Origin: Sulfuricella denitrificans
GTDB taxonomy: Bacteria; Pseudomonadota; Gammaproteobacteria; Burkholderiales; Sulfuricellaceae
Assembly: GCA_002632355.1 (NCBI GenBank)
Contig: NSJJ01000010.1
Coordinates: forward strand, 1-64,000
DNA length: 64,000 bases
Direction of reading: 5' to 3'
Shown here: positions 1-8,613 of the stretch, piece after piece
How the letters are laid out: every line of letters begins with the position of its first letter
Numbering within the stretch: the first letter of the stretch is position 1
Position numbers and translations under genes: made by a program
The notes under the pieces: generated by a model
Told to the model about the DNA's origin: nothing
What the model saw: the letters and a program-made list of their open reading frames with translations, nothing else
Databases searched by the model: none

Positions 1-206
1 GGGCCGGCCGGATGGGGGGGCCTGTCGCGGGGAGACGGCCTGCCTTCAGGCCGGAATTCCGGATCAGGCGGCGGATTCCGGCCCATCACCAGCGCGCTTT
101 CATTTCGCACGCTGTGCTCCAGCCAGAACGTGGTGGCAGTTGCCAGAATGGCTGACAACTGGGCCAGCCAGATAAAAAAGAAGAATTTCCAGAATAGCCG
201 GCCCAA
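1..206 (-). CDS. cpxA: Cpx-type sensor histidine kinase, N-terminal part (cut by window edge)
   Basis: Only the first 68 or so codons lie in the window. They read LGRLFWKFFFFIWLAQLSA followed by a proline- and arginine-rich periplasmic stretch, the usual start of CpxA/RstB-like membrane kinases: one transmembrane helix and then a sensor domain. The start is a TTG at 206, chosen because an AGGGAG ribosome-binding site sits about 7 bases upstream and overlaps the end of the response-regulator gene; no ATG fits. The kinase would phosphorylate the adjacent regulator in response to envelope stress. The catalytic domains are outside the window, so the Cpx assignment rests mainly on the partner regulator. 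Confidence 0.8.
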   Translation of the reverse strand, partial: MGRLFWKFFFFIWLAQLSAILATATTFWLEHSVRNESALVMGRNPPPDPEFRPEGRPSPRDRPPHPAG

Positions 207-210
207 GCGC

Positions 211-897
211 TTACTCCCTGATGAGCTGATAGCCCTGACGGTACACGGTCTGGATGCAGGAACGGCCATCAGCCAGCGTGCCGAGCTTGTGGCGGATGCT
301 GCTCAGATGCACATCAATACTGCGGTCGAAGCGGGCCAGCGGACGCCCGAGACCCTGTTCGGACAGGCTGTTTTTGCTGACTGGGCGGCCGGCTTCCCGG
401 ATCAGCACTTCCAGCAGATTGTATTCGGTGCTGGTCAGGTCCAGCGCTTTCCCTGCCCACTCCGCGCGGCGCTGTCCCGGCCACATGCTCAATGCGCCGG
501 CCTCCAGCACGGCAGTTTCGTTGCCGCCCTGAGCACACTGGATACGCCGCAGAATGGCGCGGATGCGGGCAGTCAGCTCGCGGGGCGTACAAGGCTTGGA
601 CACATAATCATCGGCACCGAGCTCGAGGCCAAGGATGCGGTCCGTATCGTCCCCCCTGGCCGTCAACATGATCACCGGCATGGCGCTTTTCATGCGAATA
701 CGCCGCAAGGCTTCCACGCCGCCCAGGCGCGGCATCATCACGTCCAGAACGGCGATCGCGTACTGGCCGGACAAGGCCTCAGTCACTCCCGGCTCACCAT
801 CATGGACCACCGCCACGGAAAATCCTTCCCCTTCAAGATACTCCTTGAGCATCCCGGCCAGTTCGACATCGTCATCCACCAGCAGAACATGGGACAT
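211..897 (-). CDS. cpxR: OmpR-family response regulator, CpxR-like
   Basis: A 228-residue protein with a receiver domain (residues 1-120; acidic pocket D8-D9-D10, phospho-acceptor D52 in VLDVMMP, TARG switch, K in SKP) and a C-terminal winged helix (about 130-225; TSTEYNLLEVL, DVHLSSIRHKL, YRQGYQL). The closest known relative by motif is E. coli CpxR: VIMLTARG, ILGLELGADDY and RAILRR are shared. The start is set at the ATG at 897 (MSHVLLVDDD); an upstream in-frame start would add an unlikely 23-residue extension. The kinase gene follows 4 bases after the stop, so the two form an operon. A perfect CpxR box lies 75 bases upstream, suggesting autoregulation. Confidence 0.88.
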   Translation of the reverse strand: MSHVLLVDDDVELAGMLKEYLEGEGFSVAVVHDGEPGVTEALSGQYAIAVLDVMMPRLGGVEALRRIRMKSAMPVIMLTARGDDTDRILGLELGADDYVSKPCTPRELTARIRAILRRIQCAQGGNETAVLEAGALSMWPGQRRAEWAGKALDLTSTEYNLLEVLIREAGRPVSKNSLSEQGLGRPLARFDRSIDVHLSSIRHKLGTLADGRSCIQTVYRQGYQLIRE

Positions 898-971
898 TGC
901 AATGTACGCCACACAACAAAATAACGATGATAGCGAAGCGCTGCCGCAGGGAATAGCCTGCGGCACCCGGA

Positions 972-986
972 TTTACATTAATTTAC
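972..986 (-). promoter_or_regulatory. CpxR box upstream of cpxR
   Basis: Read on the minus strand this is GTAAA-TTAAT-GTAAA, an exact match to the GTAAA-N5-GTAAA consensus known for CpxR. It sits 75 bases upstream of the cpxR start in the divergent gap with the EF-hand gene. Binding itself is inferred. Confidence 0.6.
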
Positions 987-1261
987 GCCATCCTCCTGTG
1001 CCCTGAGGCGGCGGCAATCATTGCCGGAATAGCGCGCCGCCGCGACAAAAATCATGGCTCCAGCTTTTTCTGGCATGCATTCCGGCAAGCCCAGTCCGAA
1101 AACCCTGAAATTCTTAACATAACTTTACTCCGCTTAACACAAACCGCCGCCAAGTCCGGGCTAATCTGGCCGATATATTGCATGTAGGCGTTGTGCGAGG
1201 CTTCGGGCGATTCGCGACGCATCGCGCATTTTTTTCAACAGGTGAAAACAAGGAGTCAATC
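987..1261. other. Divergent intergenic region between cpxR and the EF-hand gene
   Basis: No gene is visible. The hexamer TTAACA occurs at 1114-1119 and again at 1134-1139, two helical turns apart, in an otherwise AT-richer stretch that could hold the promoter of the EF-hand gene. No convincing -35/-10 pair was found. Confidence 0.3.
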
Positions 1262-1939
1262 ATGGCAAGCAGTATTGGAAACAGTTCCATTGCATCCCTG
1301 ATGCAACGGCCGGACCCGTCTCAAATGGCAAGCAAGCTGTTCTCGAAACTGGACAGCAAGAACCAGGGCTACATCGAGAAAAGCGATCTGCAGTCCGCTT
1401 TCGACCAGATTTCGGGTTCCAGCAGTTCGAGCAGCAGCGTGGACGACATTTTCAGCCAGCTGGACAACAATAGCGACGGCAAAATCACCAAACAGGAGAT
1501 GTCTGACAGCCTGACCAGGCTTTCCGAGCAGTTGGACAGCCAGTTCAACAGCATGCGCATGAACGGAAAGGGCGGCATGCACAACATGGGAGAAATGCCG
1601 CCTCCACCACCACAAGGTGCTGATAGCGCCGGTCTGACAAAGGATCAGCTCACCAGCATGGCGAATGAAGCAGGCTCTGCCAACAGCAAACTGACCAGCC
1701 TGGCAAGCAACTTCGACAAAGCGGATACGAATGGCGACGGCAAAGTCAGCATGCAGGAAGCCATGGCCTATGAACAGTCGAACCAGACCCGCACCGCCTC
1801 CACTACCTCGACCGGCTCAGGCAGCGACAACGAAGCCAGCGTGATGAAGAAAATCATGCAACTGGCTCATGCCTACGGCGTTCTGGGCCAGGATTCAAAC
1901 CAGAACACCTCGACGGGAACCTTTTCCGTTTCGGCGTAA
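1262..1939 (+). CDS. EF-hand calcium-binding protein
   Basis: A 225-residue protein. The ATG at 1262 follows an AAGGAG site. Three EF-hand loops are recognisable: a degenerate one at residue 31 (DSKNQGYIEKSD), a good one at residue 68 (DNNSDGKITKQE), and another near residue 158 (DTNGDGKVSMQE). Loops two and three carry acidic residues at the calcium-coordinating positions. Linkers are rich in serine, glycine and proline. No signal peptide or membrane segment is seen, so location is uncertain. The gene is divergent from cpxR and closed by a strong terminator, so it is monocistronic. Calcium sensing or buffering is inferred from the motif; the specific role is unknown. Confidence 0.82.
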   Translation: MASSIGNSSIASLMQRPDPSQMASKLFSKLDSKNQGYIEKSDLQSAFDQISGSSSSSSSVDDIFSQLDNNSDGKITKQEMSDSLTRLSEQLDSQFNSMRMNGKGGMHNMGEMPPPPPQGADSAGLTKDQLTSMANEAGSANSKLTSLASNFDKADTNGDGKVSMQEAMAYEQSNQTRTASTTSTGSGSDNEASVMKKIMQLAHAYGVLGQDSNQNTSTGTFSVSA

Positions 1940-1955
1940 GGATCGAATTCACCGC

Positions 1956-1985
1956 AAAGGCCGGCCGCGACCGGCCTTTTTTCGT
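1956..1985 (+). terminator. Intrinsic terminator of the EF-hand gene
   Basis: A GGCCGG/CCGGCC stem closes on a four- to five-base loop and is followed by a run of six T residues, 17 bases after the EF-hand stop codon. Confidence 0.85.
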
Positions 1986-2062
1986 TGAATCCGGCTTGGG
2001 TTGGCAGCCCGATCAGGGCGCCAAGACTGACTTCATCGGCTTGATTGATTTCCGCAAACGGA

Positions 2063-2083
2063 TGGACTAGACTGTCCAGTCCA
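2063..2083. promoter_or_regulatory. Probable TetR-type operator
   Basis: A palindrome TGGACT-N9-AGTCCA lies 25 bases upstream of the tetR start, the size and position expected of an autoregulatory TetR operator. A lone TGGACTA half-site occurs at 2783-2789, ahead of the pump genes. Confidence 0.55.
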
Positions 2084-2107
2084 TACATTCCAAGCAACAG
2101 AAAATCC

Positions 2108-2713
2108 ATGTCCCAGCCAGCGGAAGCCAGCGTCACCGAAACCCGTACCCGCCTGATCCAGGCAGCCAGGGAAGCCTTCATGGAGGAAGGCTACCGGGCC
2201 AGCGTGGACGGCATTGCCGCCCGTGCCGGGGTGGCCAAGCAGACGCTGTACAACCATTTTCCCAGCAAGGACGAACTGTTCAGCGAGTCGGCCAGCCTCG
2301 CTTCGGATGCCATCGTGGTTTCGCTCGACGGCCAGACCGGCGACGTGCGCGCCACCCTCATCCGCTTTGGCACGACCTTCCGCCAGAGGGTGCACGGCGC
2401 CGAAGGGCTGGCCATGTTCCGCACCCTGATGGCTGAAGCCGCGCGTTTTCCGGCGCTGGCACAGACCTATTTCGCCAAGGGCCCGGAACAAACTGCGGCC
2501 CGGCTGGCGGGCTTTCTCGCCCGCGCCATGGCTGACGGCAGGCTGCGCCAGGACGACCCGCGCTTTGCCGCCGAAATGCTGCTGGGCATGCTCATCAACC
2601 TCGACCATTTCCGCTGCATCAGCGGCAAGCCCCCCTTGCCCGAAGCACAGGAAGAAGCCCGCATCGGGCAGATCGTCGACTGTTTCCTGCGTGCCTACGC
2701 CCAACGAGCATGA
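2108..2713 (+). CDS. TetR-family transcriptional repressor of the RND pump
   Basis: A 201-residue TetR/AcrR protein. The N-terminal helix-turn-helix is clear at about residues 10-55 (TRLIQAAREAFMEEGYRASV, then ARAGVAKQTLYNHFPSKDELF); the remainder is an all-helical ligand-binding domain ending in a dimerisation region. The start is the ATG at 2108 (MSQPAEAS), just downstream of the palindrome; the in-frame extension to 2045 would run through the operator. It precedes the membrane fusion protein, RND transporter and outer membrane factor genes on the same strand, the standard arrangement for a local repressor of a drug-efflux system. The inducer cannot be read from the sequence. Confidence 0.85.
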   Translation: MSQPAEASVTETRTRLIQAAREAFMEEGYRASVDGIAARAGVAKQTLYNHFPSKDELFSESASLASDAIVVSLDGQTGDVRATLIRFGTTFRQRVHGAEGLAMFRTLMAEAARFPALAQTYFAKGPEQTAARLAGFLARAMADGRLRQDDPRFAAEMLLGMLINLDHFRCISGKPPLPEAQEEARIGQIVDCFLRAYAQRA

Positions 2714-2799
2714 CAAATTGCCACCCAAGATCATGAACCAAAAGTAGGCGCCTCTAGGCGACAAGTGAAATGTAAAGCCGCTTGGACTAAGCCCTTGCT

Positions 2800-2856
2800 G
2801 TGAAGTGTGAAATGTAAAAGCAGGCTCAGTGGGTGCTTTTACATTTCACACTTCAC
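2800..2856. repeat. Perfect 23-bp inverted repeat with 11-base loop
   Basis: Arms at 2800-2822 and 2834-2856 are exact reverse complements (core GAAATGTAAAAGC / GCTTTTACATTTC). Degenerate related pieces flank it: AAGTGAAATGTAAAGC at 2764-2779 and a CTTCAC-rich stretch at 2877-2890. No T-run follows, so it is not a classical terminator. It may be a dispersed palindromic repeat or a structured leader of the pump transcript. Confidence 0.7.
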
Positions 2857-2899
2857 AAACAAAGCGTAGCGAGTGGCTTCACGCTTCACAAAACCATAA

Positions 2900-2914
2900 T
2901 TTACGTAAAATTAC
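2900..2914. promoter_or_regulatory. Possible weak CpxR site ahead of the RND operon
   Basis: TTTAC-N5-ATTAC differs by one base from the CpxR consensus read on the minus strand. It lies 18 bases before the membrane fusion protein start. Confidence 0.25.
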
Positions 2915-2931
2915 AGAACAAGGAATCGAAC

Positions 2932-4074
2932 ATGAACCGAACTTTCCCGTTGGCACTTATGCTGATCGCCGCGCTTGCGGGCTGCGGTAAAGAGGGCGGC
3001 CAGAAACCCGCTGGAGGCCCTGGCGGCCCGGGCGGCGCCATGCCGCCGCCGGAAGTCGATGTCATCACCGTCACGCCGGGTTCGGCCACCCTCACCCAGG
3101 AACTGCCGGGCCGCCTGCAGGCTTTCCGCACCGCCCAGGTGCGGGCGCAGGTGGATGGCATCCTGGAAAAACGCCTGTTTGATGAAGGCTCCGACGTCAA
3201 GGCGGGCGCCACCCTGTTCCGCATCGATCCGCGCAATTATCAGGCCACGCTGGATGCGGCCAAAGCGGATCTGGACGTCGCCCGTCTGACGCTGGAACGC
3301 TACCGGCCGCTGCTGGCGATCAAGGCAGTAAGCCAGCAGGAAGTCGATCTGGCCGAAGCGAAGCTCAAGCAGGCCGAAGTGGCGCTGACGCGCGCGCGCA
3401 TCGACCAGGAAAACACCACCGTGCCGGCGCCAATTTCCGGCCGCATCGGCCGCGCCCTGGTGACTGAGGGGGCACTGGTGAGCAAGAGCGCCGCGACGCA
3501 TCTGGCCACCATCGAGCAGATCGACCCCATCTACGCCAACTTCACCCAGCCCGGCGCCGATCTGCTGCGGCTCAGGCAGGCCGTGAAATCCGGCAAGCTC
3601 AGGAAGGCGGAACAGGCAAAAGTGGAACTGGTGCTGGAAGACGGCAGCCTCTATCCGCAGCCGGGAAAATTACTGTTCTCGGACCTGGCCGTCGATCCGG
3701 CCACCGGCAGCGTATCCCTGCGCGCCGTGTTCCCCAATCCCGGGCACGAGCTGCTGCCCGGCGCCTTTGTCCGCATCCGCTTCCCTGAAGCCCTGCAGGA
3801 TCAGGCCCTGCGGGTGCCCCAGCGCGCCGTGCAGCCGGGGCCGCAGGGCCAGATGGTGATGATCGTGGATAACGAAGGCAAGGCGGCGCCCAGGCCGGTG
3901 AAAACCAGCGGCATGAGCGGCGGCGATTTCATCATTGCCGAAGGCCTGAAAGGCGGCGAGCAGGTGATCGTCAACGGCCTGCAAAAGGCCCGCCCCGGCA
4001 CGCCGGTCAAGCCCGTGGTGTGGAACCCGGACGCGCCTCCTGCCGCGCAGCCGCCGTCCGGTGAAAAGAAATAG
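2932..4074 (+). CDS. RND efflux periplasmic adaptor (membrane fusion protein), AcrA/MexA type
   Basis: A 380-residue lipoprotein. The signal peptide ends in a lipobox (LAGC, Cys about residue 18), so the protein should be anchored to the inner membrane from the periplasmic side. After a Gly/Pro linker come the lipoyl halves (VRAQVDGILEKRLFDEGSDVKAGATLFRIDP and the later APISGRIGRALVTEGALV), an alpha-hairpin between them, and beta-barrel and membrane-proximal domains. The start at 2932 is preceded by AAGGA and begins MNRTFPLALM, a normal signal peptide. The RND transporter begins 9 bases after the stop. The protein would bridge the transporter to the outer membrane channel encoded third in the operon. 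Confidence 0.93.
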   Translation: MNRTFPLALMLIAALAGCGKEGGQKPAGGPGGPGGAMPPPEVDVITVTPGSATLTQELPGRLQAFRTAQVRAQVDGILEKRLFDEGSDVKAGATLFRIDPRNYQATLDAAKADLDVARLTLERYRPLLAIKAVSQQEVDLAEAKLKQAEVALTRARIDQENTTVPAPISGRIGRALVTEGALVSKSAATHLATIEQIDPIYANFTQPGADLLRLRQAVKSGKLRKAEQAKVELVLEDGSLYPQPGKLLFSDLAVDPATGSVSLRAVFPNPGHELLPGAFVRIRFPEALQDQALRVPQRAVQPGPQGQMVMIVDNEGKAAPRPVKTSGMSGGDFIIAEGLKGGEQVIVNGLQKARPGTPVKPVVWNPDAPPAAQPPSGEKK

Positions 4075-4083
4075 GGGTTCGCC

Positions 4084-7000
4084 ATGTTCGCAAAATTCTT
4101 TATCGACCGCCCGGTATTCGCCTGGGTGATCGCCCTGGTGATCATGCTCGCCGGCGTCCTCGCCATCAGGGGCCTGCCGCTGTCGCAATACCCGGCGGTC
4201 GCGCCCCCTTCCATCGCCTTCAACATCGTTTATCCGGGCGCATCGGCCAAGGTGATCGAGGAGACGGTCACCGCCCTGATCGAGCAGGAAATGAACGGCA
4301 TCGAACGCCTGCTCTACATGGAGTCCGCTTCAGAACTGGGCACCGGCACGGTCACCCTGACCTTCGAGCCCGGCACCAACATCGACATCGCCTCGGTGGA
4401 AGCACAGAACCGCTACAAACGCGTCGAAGCCCGCCTGCCCGACGACGTGCGCCGCATGGGCGTCACGGTGACCAAGCCCTCGCGCAATTACGTGATGTTC
4501 GTCGCCCTGCATTCGCCGGACAATAGCCTCAAGGCCGTCGATCTTGGCAGCTTCGCCGCCGCCAGCGTGCTCGACCCGCTGCGGCGCGTGAAGGGCGTGG
4601 GCGAAGCGCTGCTGTTCGGCACCGAGTATTCGATGCGCCTCTGGCTCCAGCCGGAAAAACTCCATGCCTACAACCTCTCGCCCGGCGACATCACCCGCGC
4701 CGTGCGTGCCCAGAACGTGGAACTCGCCACCGGCGAGCTGGGACAGGCCCCGGCAGCAGCCGGCCAGCAGATGAACGCGGTGATCGTCACGCGCAGCCGC
4801 CTGTCGACGCCCGAGGAGTTCGGCAACATCCTGATCCGCACCCAGGCGGATGGCTCCGCCGTGCGGGTGAAGGACGTCGCCCGGGTGGAACTCGGCTCGC
4901 AGGACTACAACATCTTCGCCCGCCTCAACGGCCAGCCGACCGCCGCCATCGCCATCCGTGTGGCGCCCAACGGCAACGCGCTCGACGTGGTCAAGGCGGT
5001 GCGCGCCAAGATGGCCGAGATGGAACCCTACTTTCCCAAGGGCGTGAGCTGGGACGTGCCCTACGACACCTCGCGCTTCGTCGACATTTCCATCCAGGAA
5101 GTGCTGTTCACCCTGGCGGAGGCGGTGGTGCTGGTGTTCCTGGTGATGTTCCTGTTCCTGGAAAATTTCCGCGCCACGCTGATTCCCACCATCGTCGTGC
5201 CGGTCGCCCTGACCGGCGCCATGGCCGGGCTGTACGTCTTCGGCTACTCGATCAACGTGCTCACGCTGTTCGCCATGGTGCTGGCCATCGGCATCGTGGT
5301 GGACGACGCCATCGTGGTGGTGGAGGCGGTGGAGCGCATCATGCGCTCGGAAGGGCTGGCGCCGCGCGAAGCGGCGCGCAAGGCGATGGACCAGATTTTC
5401 AACGCCATCATCGGCATCACCCTGGTGCTGTCCGCCGTGTTCGCACCGATGATCTTCTTCGGCGGCTCGGTGGGCGTGATCTACCGCCAGTTTGCCGTCA
5501 CCCTGATCCTGACCATGCTGTTCTCGGCCCTGATGGCGCTGACGCTAACCCCGGCCCTGTGCGCCACGCTGCTCAAACACGAACCGGGCAAAGGTCAGCC
5601 GACCCGCGGCTTCTTCGGCTGGTTCAACCGCTTCTTCGAGCGCACCACGCGGGGCTACCAGTCCTGGGTGGCACGCGCGATCGGAAAAACCGGGCGCTAT
5701 CTCGTGCTTTACGCCGCCATCATCGGTGCCACCGGCTGGCTGTTCATGCACCTGCCCGGCAGCTTCCTGCCCGACGAAGACCAGGGCTACTTCATCAACA
5801 TGGTGCAACTGCCGCCGGGCGCCTCGCAGGAACGTACCATCGAGGTGCTGAAACAGGTCGAGCAGTATTACCTCAAGCAGCCGGAAGTGGCCAAGGTCAT
5901 CGGCGTGGTCGGCTTCTCCTTCTTCGGCCGCGGACAGAACGCCGCCCTCGCTTTTGTGCGGCTCAAGGAGTGGGACGAACGCAAGGGTCAGGAGCATTCC
6001 TCCACGGCCATGGTACAGCGCGCCAACATGGCACTGTTCCAGATCAAGCAGGCCATGATCTTCGCGGTCAATCCGCCGCCCATTCCGGAACTTGCCTCCA
6101 CCGGCGGCTTTGACTTCCGCCTGCAGGACCGCGCCGGCATCGGCCGCGACAAACTGCTGGAAGCGCGCAACATGGCGCTGGGCATGGCCGGGCAGAACCC
6201 GAACCTGGCCGGAGTCCGGCCAGAGGGCCAGGAAGCCGGTCCGCAGCTCCTGCTCGACATCGACCGGCGCAAGGCCGAAACCCTGGGCGTTTCCATCGCC
6301 GATCTCAACGAGACCCTGCAATCCACCCTGGGCGTCGCCTACATCAACGATTTCGAGCGTCAGGGCCGCATCCTGCGGGTGCAGATGCAGGCCGAGGCGG
6401 ATCTGCGCACCACGCCGGAAAAACTCCTGCGCCTGGCGGTCCGGAACAAGGCCGGCGGCATGGTGCCGCTGTCCGAGCTGGTGACCCCGCGCTGGATCAT
6501 CGGCTCGCCCAAGCTCGATCGCTTCAACGGCCTGCCCGCCATGAAAATTGCCGGCATGCCGGCACCCGGCCACAGCACCGGCGAAGCAATGCAGACCATG
6601 GAAGGTGTCGCCAAAAAACTGCCCGCGGGCTTCGGCTTCGAGTGGGCCGGCACCTCGTTCGAGGAGAAGCTTTCCGGCAGCCAGGCGCCCTTCCTGTTCG
6701 CACTCTCGCTGCTGGTGGTGTTCCTCGCGCTGGCCGCGCTGTATGAAAGCTGGTCGATCCCCTTCGCCGTGATTCTGGCGGTGCCGCTGGGCATCTTTGG
6801 CGCCACGCTGGCAGTGACCTTGCGCGGCCTGCCCAACGACGTCTACTTCAAGGTCGGCCTCATCGCCATCATCGGCCTTTCCAGCAAGAACGCCATTCTG
6901 ATCATCGAATTTGCGCGCGACCTGCAGGAGCGCGGCATGGGACTGGCCGAGGCCACGCTGGAGGCCTGCCGCCTGCGTTTCAGGCCGATCCTGATGACTT

Positions 7001-7206
7001 CCTTCGCCTTCATCCTGGGCGTACTACCGCTGGCAATCTCGACCGGCGCCGGCGCCAACAGCCGTCATGCCATCGGCACCGGCGTCGTCGGCGGCATGCT
7101 GGCGGCCACCTTCCTGGCGATTTTCCTGATCCCGGTATTTTTTGTCGTGGTGCGGAAAATCTTCCCCGGCCATCCCCGCCGTCACGAGGAGAAAGATCAT
7201 GCGTAA
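4084..7206 (+). CDS. RND multidrug efflux transporter, HAE1/AcrB family
   Basis: At 1040 residues this is the usual AcrB/MexB length. It opens with FFIDRPVFAWVIALVIMLAG (TM1), has two large periplasmic loops, and carries the paired aspartates of TM4 (IGIVVDDAIVVVE) needed for proton coupling, together with GLSSKNAILIIEFA in the second half. It would pump amphipathic compounds out of the periplasm and inner membrane using the proton gradient, as a trimer. The gene lies between adaptor and outer membrane factor; its last 8 bases overlap the next gene. Substrates are not predictable; the family fits a general efflux pump better than a heavy-metal (CzcA) pump. Confidence 0.95.
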   Translation: MFAKFFIDRPVFAWVIALVIMLAGVLAIRGLPLSQYPAVAPPSIAFNIVYPGASAKVIEETVTALIEQEMNGIERLLYMESASELGTGTVTLTFEPGTNIDIASVEAQNRYKRVEARLPDDVRRMGVTVTKPSRNYVMFVALHSPDNSLKAVDLGSFAAASVLDPLRRVKGVGEALLFGTEYSMRLWLQPEKLHAYNLSPGDITRAVRAQNVELATGELGQAPAAAGQQMNAVIVTRSRLSTPEEFGNILIRTQADGSAVRVKDVARVELGSQDYNIFARLNGQPTAAIAIRVAPNGNALDVVKAVRAKMAEMEPYFPKGVSWDVPYDTSRFVDISIQEVLFTLAEAVVLVFLVMFLFLENFRATLIPTIVVPVALTGAMAGLYVFGYSINVLTLFAMVLAIGIVVDDAIVVVEAVERIMRSEGLAPREAARKAMDQIFNAIIGITLVLSAVFAPMIFFGGSVGVIYRQFAVTLILTMLFSALMALTLTPALCATLLKHEPGKGQPTRGFFGWFNRFFERTTRGYQSWVARAIGKTGRYLVLYAAIIGATGWLFMHLPGSFLPDEDQGYFINMVQLPPGASQERTIEVLKQVEQYYLKQPEVAKVIGVVGFSFFGRGQNAALAFVRLKEWDERKGQEHSSTAMVQRANMALFQIKQAMIFAVNPPPIPELASTGGFDFRLQDRAGIGRDKLLEARNMALGMAGQNPNLAGVRPEGQEAGPQLLLDIDRRKAETLGVSIADLNETLQSTLGVAYINDFERQGRILRVQMQAEADLRTTPEKLLRLAVRNKAGGMVPLSELVTPRWIIGSPKLDRFNGLPAMKIAGMPAPGHSTGEAMQTMEGVAKKLPAGFGFEWAGTSFEEKLSGSQAPFLFALSLLVVFLALAALYESWSIPFAVILAVPLGIFGATLAVTLRGLPNDVYFKVGLIAIIGLSSKNAILIIEFARDLQERGMGLAEATLEACRLRFRPILMTSFAFILGVLPLAISTGAGANSRHAIGTGVVGGMLAATFLAIFLIPVFFVVVRKIFPGHPRRHEEKDHA

Positions 7207-8578
7207 GCCACTTATAATCGCCCTGGGCGCCGTTTTGACTGGCTGTTCGCTGATGCCCGGCTACCAGCGCCCCGACCTGCCGGTGGCCGCGCAATGGCCG
7301 CAAACTGCCCAGCCGGAAGGCGCGCGCAAGGCATCCGCCACCGCATGGCAACCCTTTTTTCCCGACCAGAAACTGCAGGCCCTGATCACAAGCGCGCTCG
7401 AACACAACCGCGACATGAAAATTGCCGCCGCGCGCGTCGAGGAAGCCCGTGCGCTCTATGGCATCGCCCGCGCCGACCGGTTGCCCGGTATCGATGCCGC
7501 TGCCAGTGGGCAGGCCGCGCGCACCCCGGCCGATCTCTCCCCCAGCGGGCAAACGGCCATCGGCCACCGCTACGACGCCGGGCTTTCCCTGCTTTCCTTC
7601 GAACTGGATTTCTGGGGGCGGGTAAAGAGCCTGAATGAGGCGGCACAGGCCAGCTATTTCGCCAGCGAGGAAGCCCGGCGCGCGCTGCGCCTGTCGCTCA
7701 TTTCCGAAGTCGCCAACGCCTACTTCACCCTGCTGGAACTGGATGAGCGCACCGGGCTGGCGCAGGAAACCGTGCAAAGCCGCGAGGAAACCCGCACCAT
7801 GATCGCCCGCCGGCGCGATGTCGGCCTGGCCGGCGAGCTCGATTTCCTGCAGGCGGATGGCGCCCTGCAATCGGTGCGCGCGGAACTCGCCAGCCTGCAG
7901 CGCCAGCAGGCTGCCGCCGTTAATGCGCTGACGCTGCTCGCCGGCGAGCAGCCGTCCGGCCTGCCCGAGGGGCGCCTCCTTACGGATCAGGGCATCGTTG
8001 CCGACCTGGCCGCTGATCTGCCTGCGGAAGTCCTGCTCCAGCGCCCCGACGTACTGGCCGCGGAAAAAAGGCTGATCGCCGCCAATGCCAGCATCGGCGC
8101 CGCGCGCGCCGCCTTCCTGCCGCGCATTTCCCTGACTGCCGGGCTGGGCACGGCCAGCAGCGCCCTGTCCGGGCTATTCGGCAGCGGCAGCGAAAGCTGG
8201 AATTTCCAGCCCGCGCTGCGCCTGCCGCTGTTCGACGCGGGCCGCAGCGCCGCCAACGTGGACCTTGCCGAAGCGCGCAAGGTCATCGCCGTGGCCGAGT
8301 ATGAGAAGATCATCCAGCAGGCCTTCCGCGAAGTGGCCGACCTCCTCGCCGCCCGTACCCGCCTGACCGAGCAGTTGCGCGCCCAGGAGGCGGCGGAAAA
8401 AGCCCAGAACGAGCGCCTGCGCCTGGCCGAAGCCCGCTACCAGGCAGGCATCACCAGCCACCTCGAGGTGCTGGATGCCGAGCGCGAATCCTTTGCCGCC
8501 CGGCAGGCCACGGTACAGACCCGGCGCGCATGGCTCACCGCCGCTGCCCAGCTTTACAAGGCGTTAGGCGGCAGCTGA
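7199..8578 (+). CDS. Outer membrane efflux lipoprotein, OprM/NodT family
   Basis: A 459-residue outer membrane factor. The start at 7199 overlaps the RND gene end (ATGCGTAA) and follows GAGGAG. The signal peptide ends in a lipobox (LTGC, Cys about 14), then PGYQRPDLPVAAQWP, the usual OprM opening. Two outer-membrane-efflux repeats follow, with typical phrases (FELDFWGRVKS, LLQRPDVLAAEKRLIAANASIGAARAAFLPRISLTAGLG, LPLFDAGR, YQAGITSHLEVLDAER). It forms the trimeric exit duct of the pump. There is no terminator immediately after the gene; a long AT-rich gap begins. Confidence 0.94.
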   Translation: MRKPLIIALGAVLTGCSLMPGYQRPDLPVAAQWPQTAQPEGARKASATAWQPFFPDQKLQALITSALEHNRDMKIAAARVEEARALYGIARADRLPGIDAAASGQAARTPADLSPSGQTAIGHRYDAGLSLLSFELDFWGRVKSLNEAAQASYFASEEARRALRLSLISEVANAYFTLLELDERTGLAQETVQSREETRTMIARRRDVGLAGELDFLQADGALQSVRAELASLQRQQAAAVNALTLLAGEQPSGLPEGRLLTDQGIVADLAADLPAEVLLQRPDVLAAEKRLIAANASIGAARAAFLPRISLTAGLGTASSALSGLFGSGSESWNFQPALRLPLFDAGRSAANVDLAEARKVIAVAEYEKIIQQAFREVADLLAARTRLTEQLRAQEAAEKAQNERLRLAEARYQAGITSHLEVLDAERESFAARQATVQTRRAWLTAAAQLYKALGGS

Positions 8579-8598
8579 ACCGCACATACTCGGCAATC

Positions 8599-8613
8599 TT
8601 TACTACAATTTAC
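8599..8613 (-). promoter_or_regulatory. CpxR box in the gap between the two exporter operons
   Basis: TTTAC-TACAA-TTTAC, which on the minus strand is GTAAA-N5-GTAAA, an exact consensus match. It is 21 bases downstream of the OprM-like gene and about 370 bases upstream of the TolC-like gene, so which operon it would control is unclear. Confidence 0.45.

Noticed and set aside
130..924. 264-residue plus-strand frame opposite cpxR
   Set aside because: Receiver and winged-helix motifs on the other strand are unambiguous; this is a shadow.
2800..2856. Intrinsic terminator of the TetR gene
   Set aside because: The stem is AT-rich and there is no T-run after it on either strand.
5545..6573. 342-residue minus-strand frame inside the RND gene
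   Set aside because: The RND gene is certain from length and motifs; the reverse frame has a His/Gly/Arg-rich shadow composition.
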